From Sphingomonas sp. DG1-23 (GTDB taxonomy: Bacteria > Pseudomonadota > Alphaproteobacteria > Sphingomonadales > Sphingomonadaceae), in NCBI RefSeq assembly GCF_030730875.1, contig NZ_JAVAMA010000003.1:362919-426918 (forward strand): a stretch of 64,000 nt of DNA. Reading direction: 5' to 3'. Shown here in pieces: positions 56,225 through 64,000 of the stretch. Both the position numbers and the translations under genes were made by a program. The notes beneath the pieces are model-generated. The model had not been told where the DNA came from. It saw nothing but the letters and a program-made list of their open reading frames with translations, and did no database searches. How positions within the stretch are numbered: position 1 is the first letter of the stretch; every line of letters begins with the position of its first letter.

Positions 56225-57820
56225 TCAGACCGCTCGCGCGCGCACCAGCGGGCCGGTCAGTTCGTCCATCAATCCGCTCAGGCTCGAAACGGCAATGTCG
56301 GGATAGATGTAGAACAATGGCTGATCGCCAAGACCAAACAGATTGTGCTCGTCCTGAACGGTAACCGGGATCGATCCGACACCTTCGAGGGCGACGACCG
56401 GCAGCGCGCATAATTTGACGCCACCCTTTTTTGACCGCTTGAACACCGCCGTTCCCGCCCATGCCTGAACCGACAGCCCCAGGGCGGTCGGCGTCATGAG
56501 GGCAATCTGTCCCCGCTTCGCATGAATCGTCCAGCGGAATGCATCTGGAAGGCAGGTCGATATCGGTTCGCGCTGGAGTTCGCGGTCACTCTTGATTTCG
56601 GCCATGTAGAGAATAGTGGCTTCCCAGACCTCCCTCAACATTGCCTGCCGCAAGCTTTCCATGGCGCCGGGTGAAAGGCCGTCCCCTGCCCCGGCCTGCA
56701 GCAGCACCTCATCGAACTCGCAAGGAATTGCATCGGGGTAACGTACGAAAATATGCCCGGTCAATTCTCGGTAAAGCGCAAGATCTCGCGATCTGTCGGG
56801 ACCGGGTGCCGATTCAGCAACCCGCTTCAGACACGGATACCTGATCGTGTATACCAGAGATTGGAGGAGCGAGCTGAAACGTCCTTCAGGGTTGAGTTTT
56901 TCCGGATCGGGCTCGAGCAGCGACGTCAGACCCAAGCTTTTCAGCGGGTGAAGCGGATCGAAGACCGGCCACATCAACTCGGCGTAGGACACTTCCGCTT
57001 TGTCGCGTATCCCGGCCTTGTCGCGGAGCAGTTCCTGCGGCAGTCGCGCCTCCAGCAGATCGCGATAGTCGGCGACTTCGACATATTCGGAAATACCGAG
57101 GCGATCGATCCACCACCTGATTTGCTCGCCATATCGGGTCACGGCGTCGTCGGGCTGGCCGACCAGGGCATTGAAGCGCCGTCCGTCCGAAACCACGGTG
57201 AATCTCGCGCAGGCGTGCGGAATTTGCGGCTGCGCTTCGCGGTAAAGCAGGTCGATACCGTAAGCGATTTCGAAAAGCTGAAGAAGAAAATTTACTTCCG
57301 CAAGATCGGGGCTGGAACCCCTGGCCTTGAGGGGCGACGGCAATTTGAACGGCAGCGCAGGAATCGCCAAGGTGATTGCTTCGCCTGCGGCAATACGTTC
57401 GGAAATCTGATTTGCCAGTGATCTCCTCGAAAAATATTTTCCAGCGTTCTGCGAATAATTGCGATCGAACATGAGTTCAGCAATGAAGTTAGCCGCGCCC
57501 AACTCGCTTGCCTTCGCCAAGCCATATTCGCCAAATTTCTCAGCGGCGCGTATTTTCGCCAGCGCTGCTCTGGCAGCCGAAAAATCTTCGGCAGTCCGAA
57601 GCAAATTCGGGACTATTTTTTCGATAACGAATTCAGAGGAAATAGCTATGCGCTTATCGCGGAATGCGGCTTCACTATACATGTGAAGATTTTCGTCACA
57701 CGAAAACTTCTGCATGAAATGCGAGCTTATAACCGCTTCTTGAATTCTATCAAGGCCCGTCGTATACGAAATCTTTTCTAAGGTTTGTTGCTCGTTGTTT
57801 CTCATCGCAAAGTGCAACAC
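56225..57820 (-). CDS. PvcA/Dit1-type isocyanide synthase family protein
   Basis: Protein of 531 residues (GTG start, with a TTG and an ATG shortly after). The region at about 150-475 matches the pyoverdine/dityrosine biosynthesis family (PF05141): LAIPALPFKLPSP (151-163), PDLAEVNFLLQLF (171-183), FTVVSDGRRFNALVG (207-221), DDAVTRYGEQI (224-234), and LPDAFRWTIHAKRGQ (424-438) before a GGVKL strand. Known bacterial members turn the amine of Tyr or Trp into an isonitrile with ribulose-5-phosphate; fungal Dit1 makes N-formyltyrosine. It is much longer than PvcA (about 330) and nearer Dit1, with an extra 140-residue N-terminus. It lies in an operon with the P4H-like oxygenase and the GNAT. Confidence 0.72.
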   Translation of the reverse strand: MLHFAMRNNEQQTLEKISYTTGLDRIQEAVISSHFMQKFSCDENLHMYSEAAFRDKRIAISSEFVIEKIVPNLLRTAEDFSAARAALAKIRAAEKFGEYGLAKASELGAANFIAELMFDRNYSQNAGKYFSRRSLANQISERIAAGEAITLAIPALPFKLPSPLKARGSSPDLAEVNFLLQLFEIAYGIDLLYREAQPQIPHACARFTVVSDGRRFNALVGQPDDAVTRYGEQIRWWIDRLGISEYVEVADYRDLLEARLPQELLRDKAGIRDKAEVSYAELMWPVFDPLHPLKSLGLTSLLEPDPEKLNPEGRFSSLLQSLVYTIRYPCLKRVAESAPGPDRSRDLALYRELTGHIFVRYPDAIPCEFDEVLLQAGAGDGLSPGAMESLRQAMLREVWEATILYMAEIKSDRELQREPISTCLPDAFRWTIHAKRGQIALMTPTALGLSVQAWAGTAVFKRSKKGGVKLCALPVVALEGVGSIPVTVQDEHNLFGLGDQPLFYIYPDIAVSSLSGLMDELTGPLVRARAV

Positions 57821-57981
57821 CTTCGACGGACAAAATCGAAAATAATCAACTGGCTAAATATATAATACGGCAGACCTATGGGATGTCAAGATATGAGGCA
57901 TTTCATCGGGCGCCGATTCGTCAATGATTCGAGCGCCGTCCGTTCAATTCTCTTTGCCCGGTTTCGGGCCGCATCCGGCAA

Positions 57982-58704
57982 TCAGCGCCAGATCGGCCGG
58001 TTGCTTTCCAACAAGACATCCTGCTCCCTTCTGGTGTAGTAATATAACGCCAAGGATGCGCGATATTGGCCAGGCGGGCATCTGTTGGGGCTCGGGTGGC
58101 CGTGAAAGCTGCTCCGATCCGCCTGGAAAATAACGAGACGATTGAACATGGGGGCGATCGAAACCTCGCACCTCGAGCAATCGCGCGACCACAGCTCAAG
58201 ATCCCCGCCGAAATCTTCTTCCCAGGCAGGATTGACGTAAAGGATCAGGTTGATCGCCTGGTCGAACTGGTCGGGATGCGGATGCCGGATCGGATCGGCG
58301 TGGATCCGAAGGGCAGCGCCCTGCCCCGAACAATGAAGACCACCCCCGCTGAAAGTCCAATCGACGCTCAACTCGGACTTTCCCGTCAACACGCAAAGAT
58401 CGTCAATGAAGCGATCGCACGTCAGTTCGTCGAGAACGAACCGACTCGACGCGGGAAGCTGACGCACGTCAGAAATCCCCCGCTTCGCAAATATGGGATC
58501 GCATTCTTCCGGCCTGCCGCCGCCCCAGCGAATCCATGCCGGATTGTCCGGATCCGGAATTTCCGCATAAATTGCCGACACGATTTCGGGTTTTAAGACA
58601 TTATCCAGAACGATATGTGGAAATGGCGCGGCTGCACTAAAACGCTCATGCAATTCAGCTAGTCGACTTGGCCACTTCCACGTTGATTCCTCGGCGACGG
58701 GCAT
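57982..58704 (-). CDS. 2OG-Fe(II) oxygenase, prolyl-hydroxylase-like
   Basis: Non-heme iron oxygenase of 240 residues, with GGAG seven bases before the ATG at 58704. APFPHIVLDNVLKPEIVSAI opens the fold. ALRIHADPIRHP gives His135 and Asp137, FHGHPSP gives the distal His201 or His203, and QYRASLALYYYT gives Arg215 to hold 2-oxoglutarate. LNLILYVNPAW-type and GGDLELW segments are standard for Tpa1/P4H-like enzymes. It lies 161 bases upstream of the PvcA/Dit1-type gene on the same strand, so it may hydroxylate or desaturate that enzyme's substrate or product. Confidence 0.85.
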   Translation of the reverse strand: MPVAEESTWKWPSRLAELHERFSAAAPFPHIVLDNVLKPEIVSAIYAEIPDPDNPAWIRWGGGRPEECDPIFAKRGISDVRQLPASSRFVLDELTCDRFIDDLCVLTGKSELSVDWTFSGGGLHCSGQGAALRIHADPIRHPHPDQFDQAINLILYVNPAWEEDFGGDLELWSRDCSRCEVSIAPMFNRLVIFQADRSSFHGHPSPNRCPPGQYRASLALYYYTRREQDVLLESNRPIWR

Positions 58705-58799
58705 AGTCTTACTCCGTTCGCGCTGCGCAGGCGCCAGAGCTAACATCCGTACTTTCGGTTAGCAATCGTTTCGGGCGGGGCATGCTTTGCATTTGCGGC

Positions 58800-59825
58800 T
58801 CAGCCAAGGATACCGATCGAGCGCAGCCATGATTGCAGCAATCCAGGCCACTGCGCGGACATGTGAGCGTCCTTGCGCAGCGTGAACCCATGACCGCCTT
58901 GGGCGAACAGGTGGACCTCCGCGAGACCGCCCGCCTTTTGGAGAGCATCTGCGTAAAGAAGGCTGTTGCAAATATCGTCGACGGGGTCGTCCCATGCCTG
59001 CGCCAGAAAGGTCCGCGGCGGAGATTTTTCTATCTTCAACTCAGGGTCGAGGGTCCGGCGTCTACGGCATATATGTCCGGGATAGAGCACGATGGCGAAA
59101 TCGGGGCGGCTGCTGATCCGGTCGGCTTCATCTACTGGCCGATAGGCCGGTTCCATAATGTTGCTGACCTGAGCGACCAGATAGCCGCCGGCCGAAAATC
59201 CCATTGCGCCGATCTTGTGCGGATCCACGTTGAGTTCGGCCGCTTGCGACCGAACCAGCCGGATTGTGCGCTGAGCGTCCTGCAAGGCGTTGGGTGCAGC
59301 CGGGACGACGCCGCAATTGCAGCTTTTATCCCAATGATGACCGGTCTCGGGAACACGGTATTTCGACAGGATGCAGGTGATCCCCTGCCCGGCCAGCCAT
59401 TTACAGATTTCGGTGCCTTCGGACGTGATGACGACTGCCGAAAATCCCCCGCCGGGAAAGACCACGACGGCCGCGCCGGTGTTCGTCCCTTGAGGCGGAA
59501 AGACAGTCATCGTCGGATGCGAAACATCGAATACGGCCTGAGAAGTGTCGCCATGGATCGCTTCGGGCGTCCATCGGGTCAGGACGCTCTCGGGTCTTTC
59601 GGATACTCGAACCTGATCCGGCGCTGCGCCGGGCCAGATCTTGACCTGCGTCAGCCCGGCCGGAGGCGTCCAGATACCGGTCACGCGCCGGTCGGGCCGT
59701 GCTACCGGCTCCGGCTTTGCTGCCACATGCGTGACCTGGTTGTGCGTACGGAAACCCGCAAAAGCAACAGCAAGCGCGACCAGCAGAAAGACTACGGCCA
59801 GATACCGGCGAAGCAGGACGAGCAT
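58800..59825 (-). CDS. Exported or anchored alpha/beta-hydrolase (esterase-like)
   Basis: Hydrolase of 341 residues; the ATG at 59825 follows AGGGAG. A hydrophobic N-terminal segment (residues 3-25) serves as signal anchor. VVVFPGGGFSAVV is the oxyanion loop, MGFSAGGYLVA holds the nucleophile Ser211, AWDDPVDDICNS the acid, and QGGHGFTL the His. The overall pattern matches BD-FAE/acetylxylan-esterase-like enzymes that remove acetyl or other acyl groups from sugars. It lies 95 bases upstream of the P4H-like oxygenase on the same strand and may trim an acylated precursor or its import form. Confidence 0.84.
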   Translation of the reverse strand: MLVLLRRYLAVVFLLVALAVAFAGFRTHNQVTHVAAKPEPVARPDRRVTGIWTPPAGLTQVKIWPGAAPDQVRVSERPESVLTRWTPEAIHGDTSQAVFDVSHPTMTVFPPQGTNTGAAVVVFPGGGFSAVVITSEGTEICKWLAGQGITCILSKYRVPETGHHWDKSCNCGVVPAAPNALQDAQRTIRLVRSQAAELNVDPHKIGAMGFSAGGYLVAQVSNIMEPAYRPVDEADRISSRPDFAIVLYPGHICRRRRTLDPELKIEKSPPRTFLAQAWDDPVDDICNSLLYADALQKAGGLAEVHLFAQGGHGFTLRKDAHMSAQWPGLLQSWLRSIGILG

Positions 59826-60212
59826 TCTCCCTAAAGCTGCGCGCCAAACGCGTATGGCAGAGTCAGTATAGTTCCGCCGGTCGCGGTTTGTCGATTGGTG
59901 CGTGCGCTGAGATCGAGGCGGAAAGTGCGAGCATCGCGTCCGAGTTGAGTCCTGCCGGATACGGGCAGACCATCGAGGTTCCTTTGACGGGAGGAGCTTT
60001 ACGATGAACGACCGCAATGCACGTTAATGCCGTCAGGCCGATTCGTCAGCGGCTGGAGCGGTTTCCACGCGGCGCCATGGCCGCTGCCGGCGCGGTCACC
60101 GCCAGCGCCCGGATATGCGGCATGAGCATTTGAAGCCACCACATTCGTCGCCGGACTGCGCCGTACCAGCCGGATCGCGCCGACCCTGCGCCATCGCGCG
60201 CATCCTCGATCT
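59826..60212. other. Intergenic stretch between esterase and ATP-grasp genes
   Basis: About 390 bases with no convincing reading frame, repeat or hairpin. It should contain the promoter of the esterase/oxygenase/PvcA-type transcript and the end of the ATP-grasp transcript. Confidence 0.4.
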
Positions 60213-61649
60213 CTACTCGTCGCAGGAAGTTTCCGTCACCGGGATTTTGGTGGCGAGCCCGCTTCCGGGGCCGAAGACACGCTCCCTGAGCTCGCCTTCG
60301 CTCACGAGCGTCTCGTCCACGTAGACGGCGCCGATGTCTCGGCGGATGCGCATGCCCGAGAAGGTGATCTTCTCCAGATTGGAATAGGCTGCTTCGATCG
60401 CGGCGGCCTTCGACCCACCGATACCCACGACGTGCAGGATCCGCCCCCCGTCGGTCACCAGGCCGAGAACGTCGTCGTCCGCAGTCTCGCCGATGAAGAC
60501 GGAGCAGTTGCCGCGATCCACATCCTCGACGCCGCGGACCTGGTATCCGCGCCCAAACTCGCCAAAAGGATATCCCGGAAGCCAGTCGACATTGGATGGG
60601 TCGTCGCCTCCCCGAAAGGTGGGGCCTTGGACGGCGACGACATCGCAGCAGAACATCTCTTCAATCCGGACGGAGTCTTCGCTCAGTCTCCCGGCAAGCA
60701 TATCCTCGCAGGTAGTCACGAAGTCGGATGAGATCCTTGGCAGGATGACCTCCGCTTCCGGGTCCCCAATTCGCGCGTTGAACTCGAGGACTGTGAGCTG
60801 CCCCTCGTTGAGTATGGCTCCGACGTAGAGAATCCCCCTGTAGAAGAGGTTCTCGCTGCCCAGCGCCGTCTTGAGCGGATCGATGAGTTGTTCCCGCACC
60901 AACGCGGTCAGGGCAGGCCCCTCGAGCGGGTGCGGGGAAAAGCTGCCCATCCCGCCGCTGTTCGGCCCTCTGTTGCCGTCGTCGGTCCGCTTATAGTCCA
61001 GCGCGGTCGGAAGCATCACGATCTCGCGCCCATCGAGCAGCAGGAATATCGAAACCTCGACGCCCGAGACGATTTCCTCAACTACGACGGTATCGCCCGA
61101 CTCCGCGTAAATTCGCTTTCCCATCAGCAGTTCGACGGCGGCCATTGCCTCGCGAGGCGTTCGGCAGACGAAGCTTCCGGCGCCGCCGCACAGGCCGTCG
61201 GCCTTGACGACACATCCCCCGGCCTTCTGCTCGACATAGCGCGCGGCTTCGTCCTTGTTTCCAAAGACGCGATAGGGCGCGGTCCTGATCCCGTATCTGG
61301 AGCAGATGTCCTTCGCAAAGGACTTGGACGTTTCCAGTCGGCTGACCGACTTGCTCGGACCCAGGGTCGGGATGCCCGCGGCTTCCAGAGCATCCACCTG
61401 CCCGGCGGCCAAGGCCAGCGGGTTCGAGACAAGGGCCAAATCGACGCCGGCAGACAATGCGTATGCGGCGACCTGCCCGACATCCGACCAGGATAGATCC
61501 GGTCGGACGGTGATGCGTTTGTCCTTCATGCCTCCGGTCCCGGGGACATAGTGTACGGAGGCGCCCGGATTCGTCCGTAGAAACAGTTCCACGAGGGCAT
61601 GTCCGCGTCCGGTGCGATCGACGATAAGGACGTTCTTGTTCCCGCTCAT
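60213..61649 (-). CDS. Divergent PurD-like ATP-grasp ligase
   Basis: Protein of 478 residues starting at an ATG after GGGAAG. Its domains follow glycinamide ribonucleotide synthetase order: an N-domain NVLIVDRTGRGHALVELFL, LGPSKSVSRLETSKSFAKDI, an ATP-grasp with VVKADGLCGGAGSF, VVVEEIVSGVEVSIFLLLDG, RGPNSGGMGSFSPHP and LEFNARIGDPEAEVILPR, and a C-domain. Two signatures differ from housekeeping PurD: GGREHA is changed to RTGRGHA, and the usual AAGKGV reads CGGAGSF, losing a Lys. It probably joins an amine and a carboxylate other than phosphoribosylamine and glycine. It is last in an operon with an M20 hydrolase and an amidinotransferase-fold enzyme. Confidence 0.8.
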   Translation of the reverse strand: MSGNKNVLIVDRTGRGHALVELFLRTNPGASVHYVPGTGGMKDKRITVRPDLSWSDVGQVAAYALSAGVDLALVSNPLALAAGQVDALEAAGIPTLGPSKSVSRLETSKSFAKDICSRYGIRTAPYRVFGNKDEAARYVEQKAGGCVVKADGLCGGAGSFVCRTPREAMAAVELLMGKRIYAESGDTVVVEEIVSGVEVSIFLLLDGREIVMLPTALDYKRTDDGNRGPNSGGMGSFSPHPLEGPALTALVREQLIDPLKTALGSENLFYRGILYVGAILNEGQLTVLEFNARIGDPEAEVILPRISSDFVTTCEDMLAGRLSEDSVRIEEMFCCDVVAVQGPTFRGGDDPSNVDWLPGYPFGEFGRGYQVRGVEDVDRGNCSVFIGETADDDVLGLVTDGGRILHVVGIGGSKAAAIEAAYSNLEKITFSGMRIRRDIGAVYVDETLVSEGELRERVFGPGSGLATKIPVTETSCDE

Positions 61650-61759
61650 ATTCTTCCCACGACAAGGTCCGATCTCGAGCCTGCGGGGCCGCAAACCCGT
61701 CGTCCGCCCGGATCCCGGCGCTGACCCGATGGCGTCGCGGACGAAGTGACGAAACTCGG

Positions 61760-63001
61760 CTAGATGGCATTTGCGCGCTCGATGACCGCCTGCAGGAGCA
61801 CCTGGCATCCGTCCGCGACGTCTTCCTTGCTCGCATACTCCGACTCGTTGTGACTGACGCCATCCCTGCAGGGCACGAAGATGATCGCCGTCGGCGCCAC
61901 GCGCGCAAGGTAACAAGCGTCGTGGCCGGCGCCGCTGACGATATCCATGTGCGACATTCCGGTCTTCACGGCGGCATTGCGCACTGCCTCGACGCATTTC
62001 GGGTCGAAGGCTGTCGGGGGGAAGTACCAGATCTGTTCGATCTGGACGTCGAGCTGATGCTCCGCCGCGATGCGCGCGGCGGCCGCCCGCATTTCTTCGT
62101 CCATCCGCGTAAGCTCCGCTTCGACCGGATGGCGAAGGTCGAGCGTCATGAACACGCTGCCCGGTATCGTGTTGCGCGACTGAGGACGGCTCTCGATCAC
62201 CCCGACAGTGGCGCGGCCGTCCGGACACATTCCGATCCGCCTTGCCTCCACGATCAATTCCGCCGCGCCCTGCAGCGCGTCACGCCGCCCTTCCATGGGG
62301 GTCGTTCCGGCATGGCTCTCCATGCCCGTCCAGTGGAGTTCGTACCAGCGCTGGCCTTGCGCCGAAGTGACCACGCCGATCGTCTTGCCCTCTCGTTCAA
62401 GGATGGGCCCCTGTTCGATATGCGCTTCGAAGAAGGCGCCGACCGGCCGGCCGACCGGTTCCGGTCCATCGTACCCGATATCCTTCAGAGCCTGCTCGAA
62501 AGTGATCCCGTCGGCATCTTCCCGCGAGAGCGCGAAATCGGTCGAAAACTTCCCCGAGAAGGCGCCGGACGCCGTCATCCCCGGCGCGAAACGAAAGCCT
62601 TCTTCATTCGTCCACACGGCTATCTCGACGGGGGCCTCCGTCTCATAGCCGTGATCGTTGAGGGCGCGAACCACTTCAAGCGCAGCCATCACGCCGTAGC
62701 ATCCGTCGAACTTCCCGCCCGTGGGCTGGGTGTCGAGATGGCTGCCCGTCATGACGGGAGGCTTGCTATTGTCCCGGCCAGGCCGGCGCGCAAAGATGTT
62801 GCCCAGTCGGTCGACGCGGACGTCGCATCCGGCGTCCTGACACCAGCGGACGAAGAGATCTCGTCCTTCACGATCCAGATCGGTCAGGGCGATCCGGCAC
62901 ACCCCGCCTTTGGGCGTCGCGCCGATCTTGCCCATCTCCATCAGGCTGTCCCACAGCCGGTCCGCATTGATCTTGAGGTTCGTCGGCTCCGGCCTGCTCA
63001 T
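61760..63001 (-). CDS. M20 metal-dependent amidohydrolase (carbamoylase/hydantoinase type)
   Basis: Protein of 413 residues; the ATG at 63001 has GGGAGG eight bases upstream. Metal ligands are visible in GSHLDTQPTGGKFDG (His88, Asp99), AVWTNEEGFRF (Glu133/134) and later HIEQGP and SGAGHDACYLA. This order is that of AmaB/HyuC N-carbamoyl-L-amino-acid hydrolases and allantoate amidohydrolases. It likely cleaves a carbamoyl, ureido or guanidino-derived amide. The neighbouring guanidine-type enzyme supports such chemistry, but the substrate is not fixed by sequence. Confidence 0.9.
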   Translation of the reverse strand: MSRPEPTNLKINADRLWDSLMEMGKIGATPKGGVCRIALTDLDREGRDLFVRWCQDAGCDVRVDRLGNIFARRPGRDNSKPPVMTGSHLDTQPTGGKFDGCYGVMAALEVVRALNDHGYETEAPVEIAVWTNEEGFRFAPGMTASGAFSGKFSTDFALSREDADGITFEQALKDIGYDGPEPVGRPVGAFFEAHIEQGPILEREGKTIGVVTSAQGQRWYELHWTGMESHAGTTPMEGRRDALQGAAELIVEARRIGMCPDGRATVGVIESRPQSRNTIPGSVFMTLDLRHPVEAELTRMDEEMRAAAARIAAEHQLDVQIEQIWYFPPTAFDPKCVEAVRNAAVKTGMSHMDIVSGAGHDACYLARVAPTAIIFVPCRDGVSHNESEYASKEDVADGCQVLLQAVIERANAI

Positions 63002-63105
63002 GGTTGCGTCCTCCCGGAGCGCGGGATCGCTGCCGCTGCCACACGCCACCTTCGCTCGTGCTTCCATGCCGACGCGCGAGACCGCGGCTTGCCGGACGCC
63101 ATGGT

Positions 63106-63969
63106 TCAAGCCGTCCGGACGAGGGGCATGCTCCCGCAGTGAAAGGAGCCCCCGGTCTTGATCGTTTCGGCGAATTCGACCTCCAGGACCTCGATCCCAC
63201 GCCGTGTGAGCTCCTCGTTCACGCGCCGCGCCTGCGGCATCGAAATCACCTTTCGCGGCGAGATCGAGAGAACATTCGTCGTCAGGACGTTCTGCTCCTG
63301 CTGCGTCACGGCGATGAAATCATAATGCTCGACGATCTCCGCCGGCAGCGAACGGAACCCCGGCGGATAGATCAGTGCGCTGTCCTCGCCCACCGGGACG
63401 AACACACAGTCGAGATGGACGACATCCTCCCCTTCGCTGAGCTTGCGAAGCTCGATCGGGACGACCCGGTAGTCCGGGAATCGCTGCTGCAGGAAAGAGG
63501 CGCCGGCCAATGTGGTGCGCTGACCCATTCCCACAAAGATGCAGCCGCGGTCGACGATGATGTCGCCGCCTTCCACCCGGGCCTCTGCGGGAGGTCGGAC
63601 GACCTTGTCCTCGGGCAGCTGTCGAAGGATCGGCTCCAGTCCCTTCCATTCCTCCGTGCGGCTACTCTTCGCCATGTTGGCCAGCACCAGCGTGTCGCCG
63701 ATGACGAAGCCGATGTCCCGCGGCGACAGTTGGTCGGGCACCTCGGCCACCGGCGACGGCTGAAGCACGCGCACGCCATGCCGTTCGAGGCAGTCACGGA
63801 AACCTACATATTCGGTGACGATCCTGGCCCGATCGGGATGGTGCGGCCCGAAATAGTGGCGGCGCTGCGTCTCGTTTACGACCTCGGGCGCCGTCGCGTG
63901 GAAGTTTTCGGCGTAGCCGATGACGATACTCTGGAGTTGACCGGTCTCGGACGCGACCGACAGGTTCAT
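63106..63969 (-). CDS. Arginine-deiminase/amidinotransferase-fold enzyme
   Basis: Guanidino-group-modifying enzyme of 287 residues. The catalytic set of the pentein fold is visible: SPRDIGFVIGD (Asp84), ARVEGGDIIV (Glu133, Asp136), EDVVHLDCVF (His185) and GGSFHCGSMPLVR (Cys278). These fit arginine deiminase, dimethylarginine dimethylaminohydrolase or glycine-type amidinotransferases; the size is closest to DDAH-like members. Its ATG overlaps the stop of the upstream gene. Together with the M20 hydrolase it could move guanidine-derived carbon and nitrogen. Confidence 0.87.
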   Translation of the reverse strand: MNLSVASETGQLQSIVIGYAENFHATAPEVVNETQRRHYFGPHHPDRARIVTEYVGFRDCLERHGVRVLQPSPVAEVPDQLSPRDIGFVIGDTLVLANMAKSSRTEEWKGLEPILRQLPEDKVVRPPAEARVEGGDIIVDRGCIFVGMGQRTTLAGASFLQQRFPDYRVVPIELRKLSEGEDVVHLDCVFVPVGEDSALIYPPGFRSLPAEIVEHYDFIAVTQQEQNVLTTNVLSISPRKVISMPQARRVNEELTRRGIEVLEVEFAETIKTGGSFHCGSMPLVRTA

Positions 63970-64000
63970 GCGGCGGCGGCCCCGGCGAGACCTTCGCGCA
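63966..64000 (-). CDS. C-terminal end of an upstream gene (cut by window)
   Basis: A minus-strand frame enters from the window edge, ends REGLAGAAAA and stops with a TGA that overlaps the ATG of the amidinotransferase-fold gene (ATGA). This is the last gene product residues of a coupled upstream member of the same operon. Too little is present to name it. Confidence 0.55.
   Translation of the reverse strand, partial: REGLAGAAAA

Noticed and set aside
60213..61649. Housekeeping purD
   Set aside because: Two conserved PurD signatures are altered and the neighbours are not purine genes; it is called PurD-like only.

Overview
The window looks like a high-GC alphaproteobacterium of the Sphingomonas type. 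The signs are large TonB-dependent receptors ending in aromatic residues, a FecI/FecR pair, sphingomonad-style gyrA with no CRISPR or phage genes, and GTG/TTG starts with many ATGA/GTGA overlaps. All functional calls come from reading motifs by eye; no database search was possible.

Region 1 (1-20.6 kb) is a sulfated-glycan utilisation locus. A seven-gene minus-strand run (13669 down to 2834) encodes a sulfatase, a clan GH-A-like glycosidase, a tandem GH43-like protein, a FecI-type sigma factor, its FecR anti-sigma factor, an STN-bearing TonB receptor and a second sulfatase. A second TonB receptor diverges from it across a 10-bp-arm palindrome (13739-13768). Two MFS importers, a FadR-type GntR regulator and two more sulfatases complete the set. 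The likely sequence of events is outer-membrane capture, desulfation and cleavage outside the cytoplasm, import by MFS, and control by GntR and FecI/R.

Region 2 (20.8-37.4 kb) is mostly ordinary chromosome: a YdeP-like molybdoenzyme with fdhD and mobA, a siderophore-type TonB receptor behind a Fur-like palindrome, tRNA-Pro(TGG) and tRNA(CAT), a polysaccharide-deacetylase-like protein, a degenerate histidine kinase, an Lrp regulator, a TPR-like exported protein, gyrA, DUF952, a DUF2946/PepSY pair and tRNA-Glu(CTC).

Region 3 (37.9-59.8 kb) begins just after tRNA-Glu and looks like a biosynthetic island. It holds rfbA-rfbC-rfbD without rfbB, a TauD-type oxygenase, a NodB-like protein, a TonB-dependent receptor, a sulfotransferase, a cobalamin-binding radical SAM enzyme, a MurG-like glycosyltransferase, and a coupled four-gene FkbK/J/I/H-like set (hydroxymalonyl/glyceryl-ACP chemistry). 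It also has a GT-D glycosyltransferase, a fusion of a GSCFA domain to an FMN alpha-hydroxyacid dehydrogenase, a GNAT, a long PvcA/Dit1-type (isocyanide synthase family) protein, a P4H-like 2OG oxygenase and an esterase. No PKS or NRPS is present, so the product of this combination is unknown. This is the best candidate for an undescribed system.

Region 4 (60.2-64 kb) is a minus-strand operon of a divergent PurD-like ATP-grasp ligase, an M20 carbamoylase-type hydrolase, an arginine-deiminase/amidinotransferase-fold enzyme and the last codons of an upstream gene cut by the window edge. It may be a second small pathway built on nitrogen-carbon chemistry.
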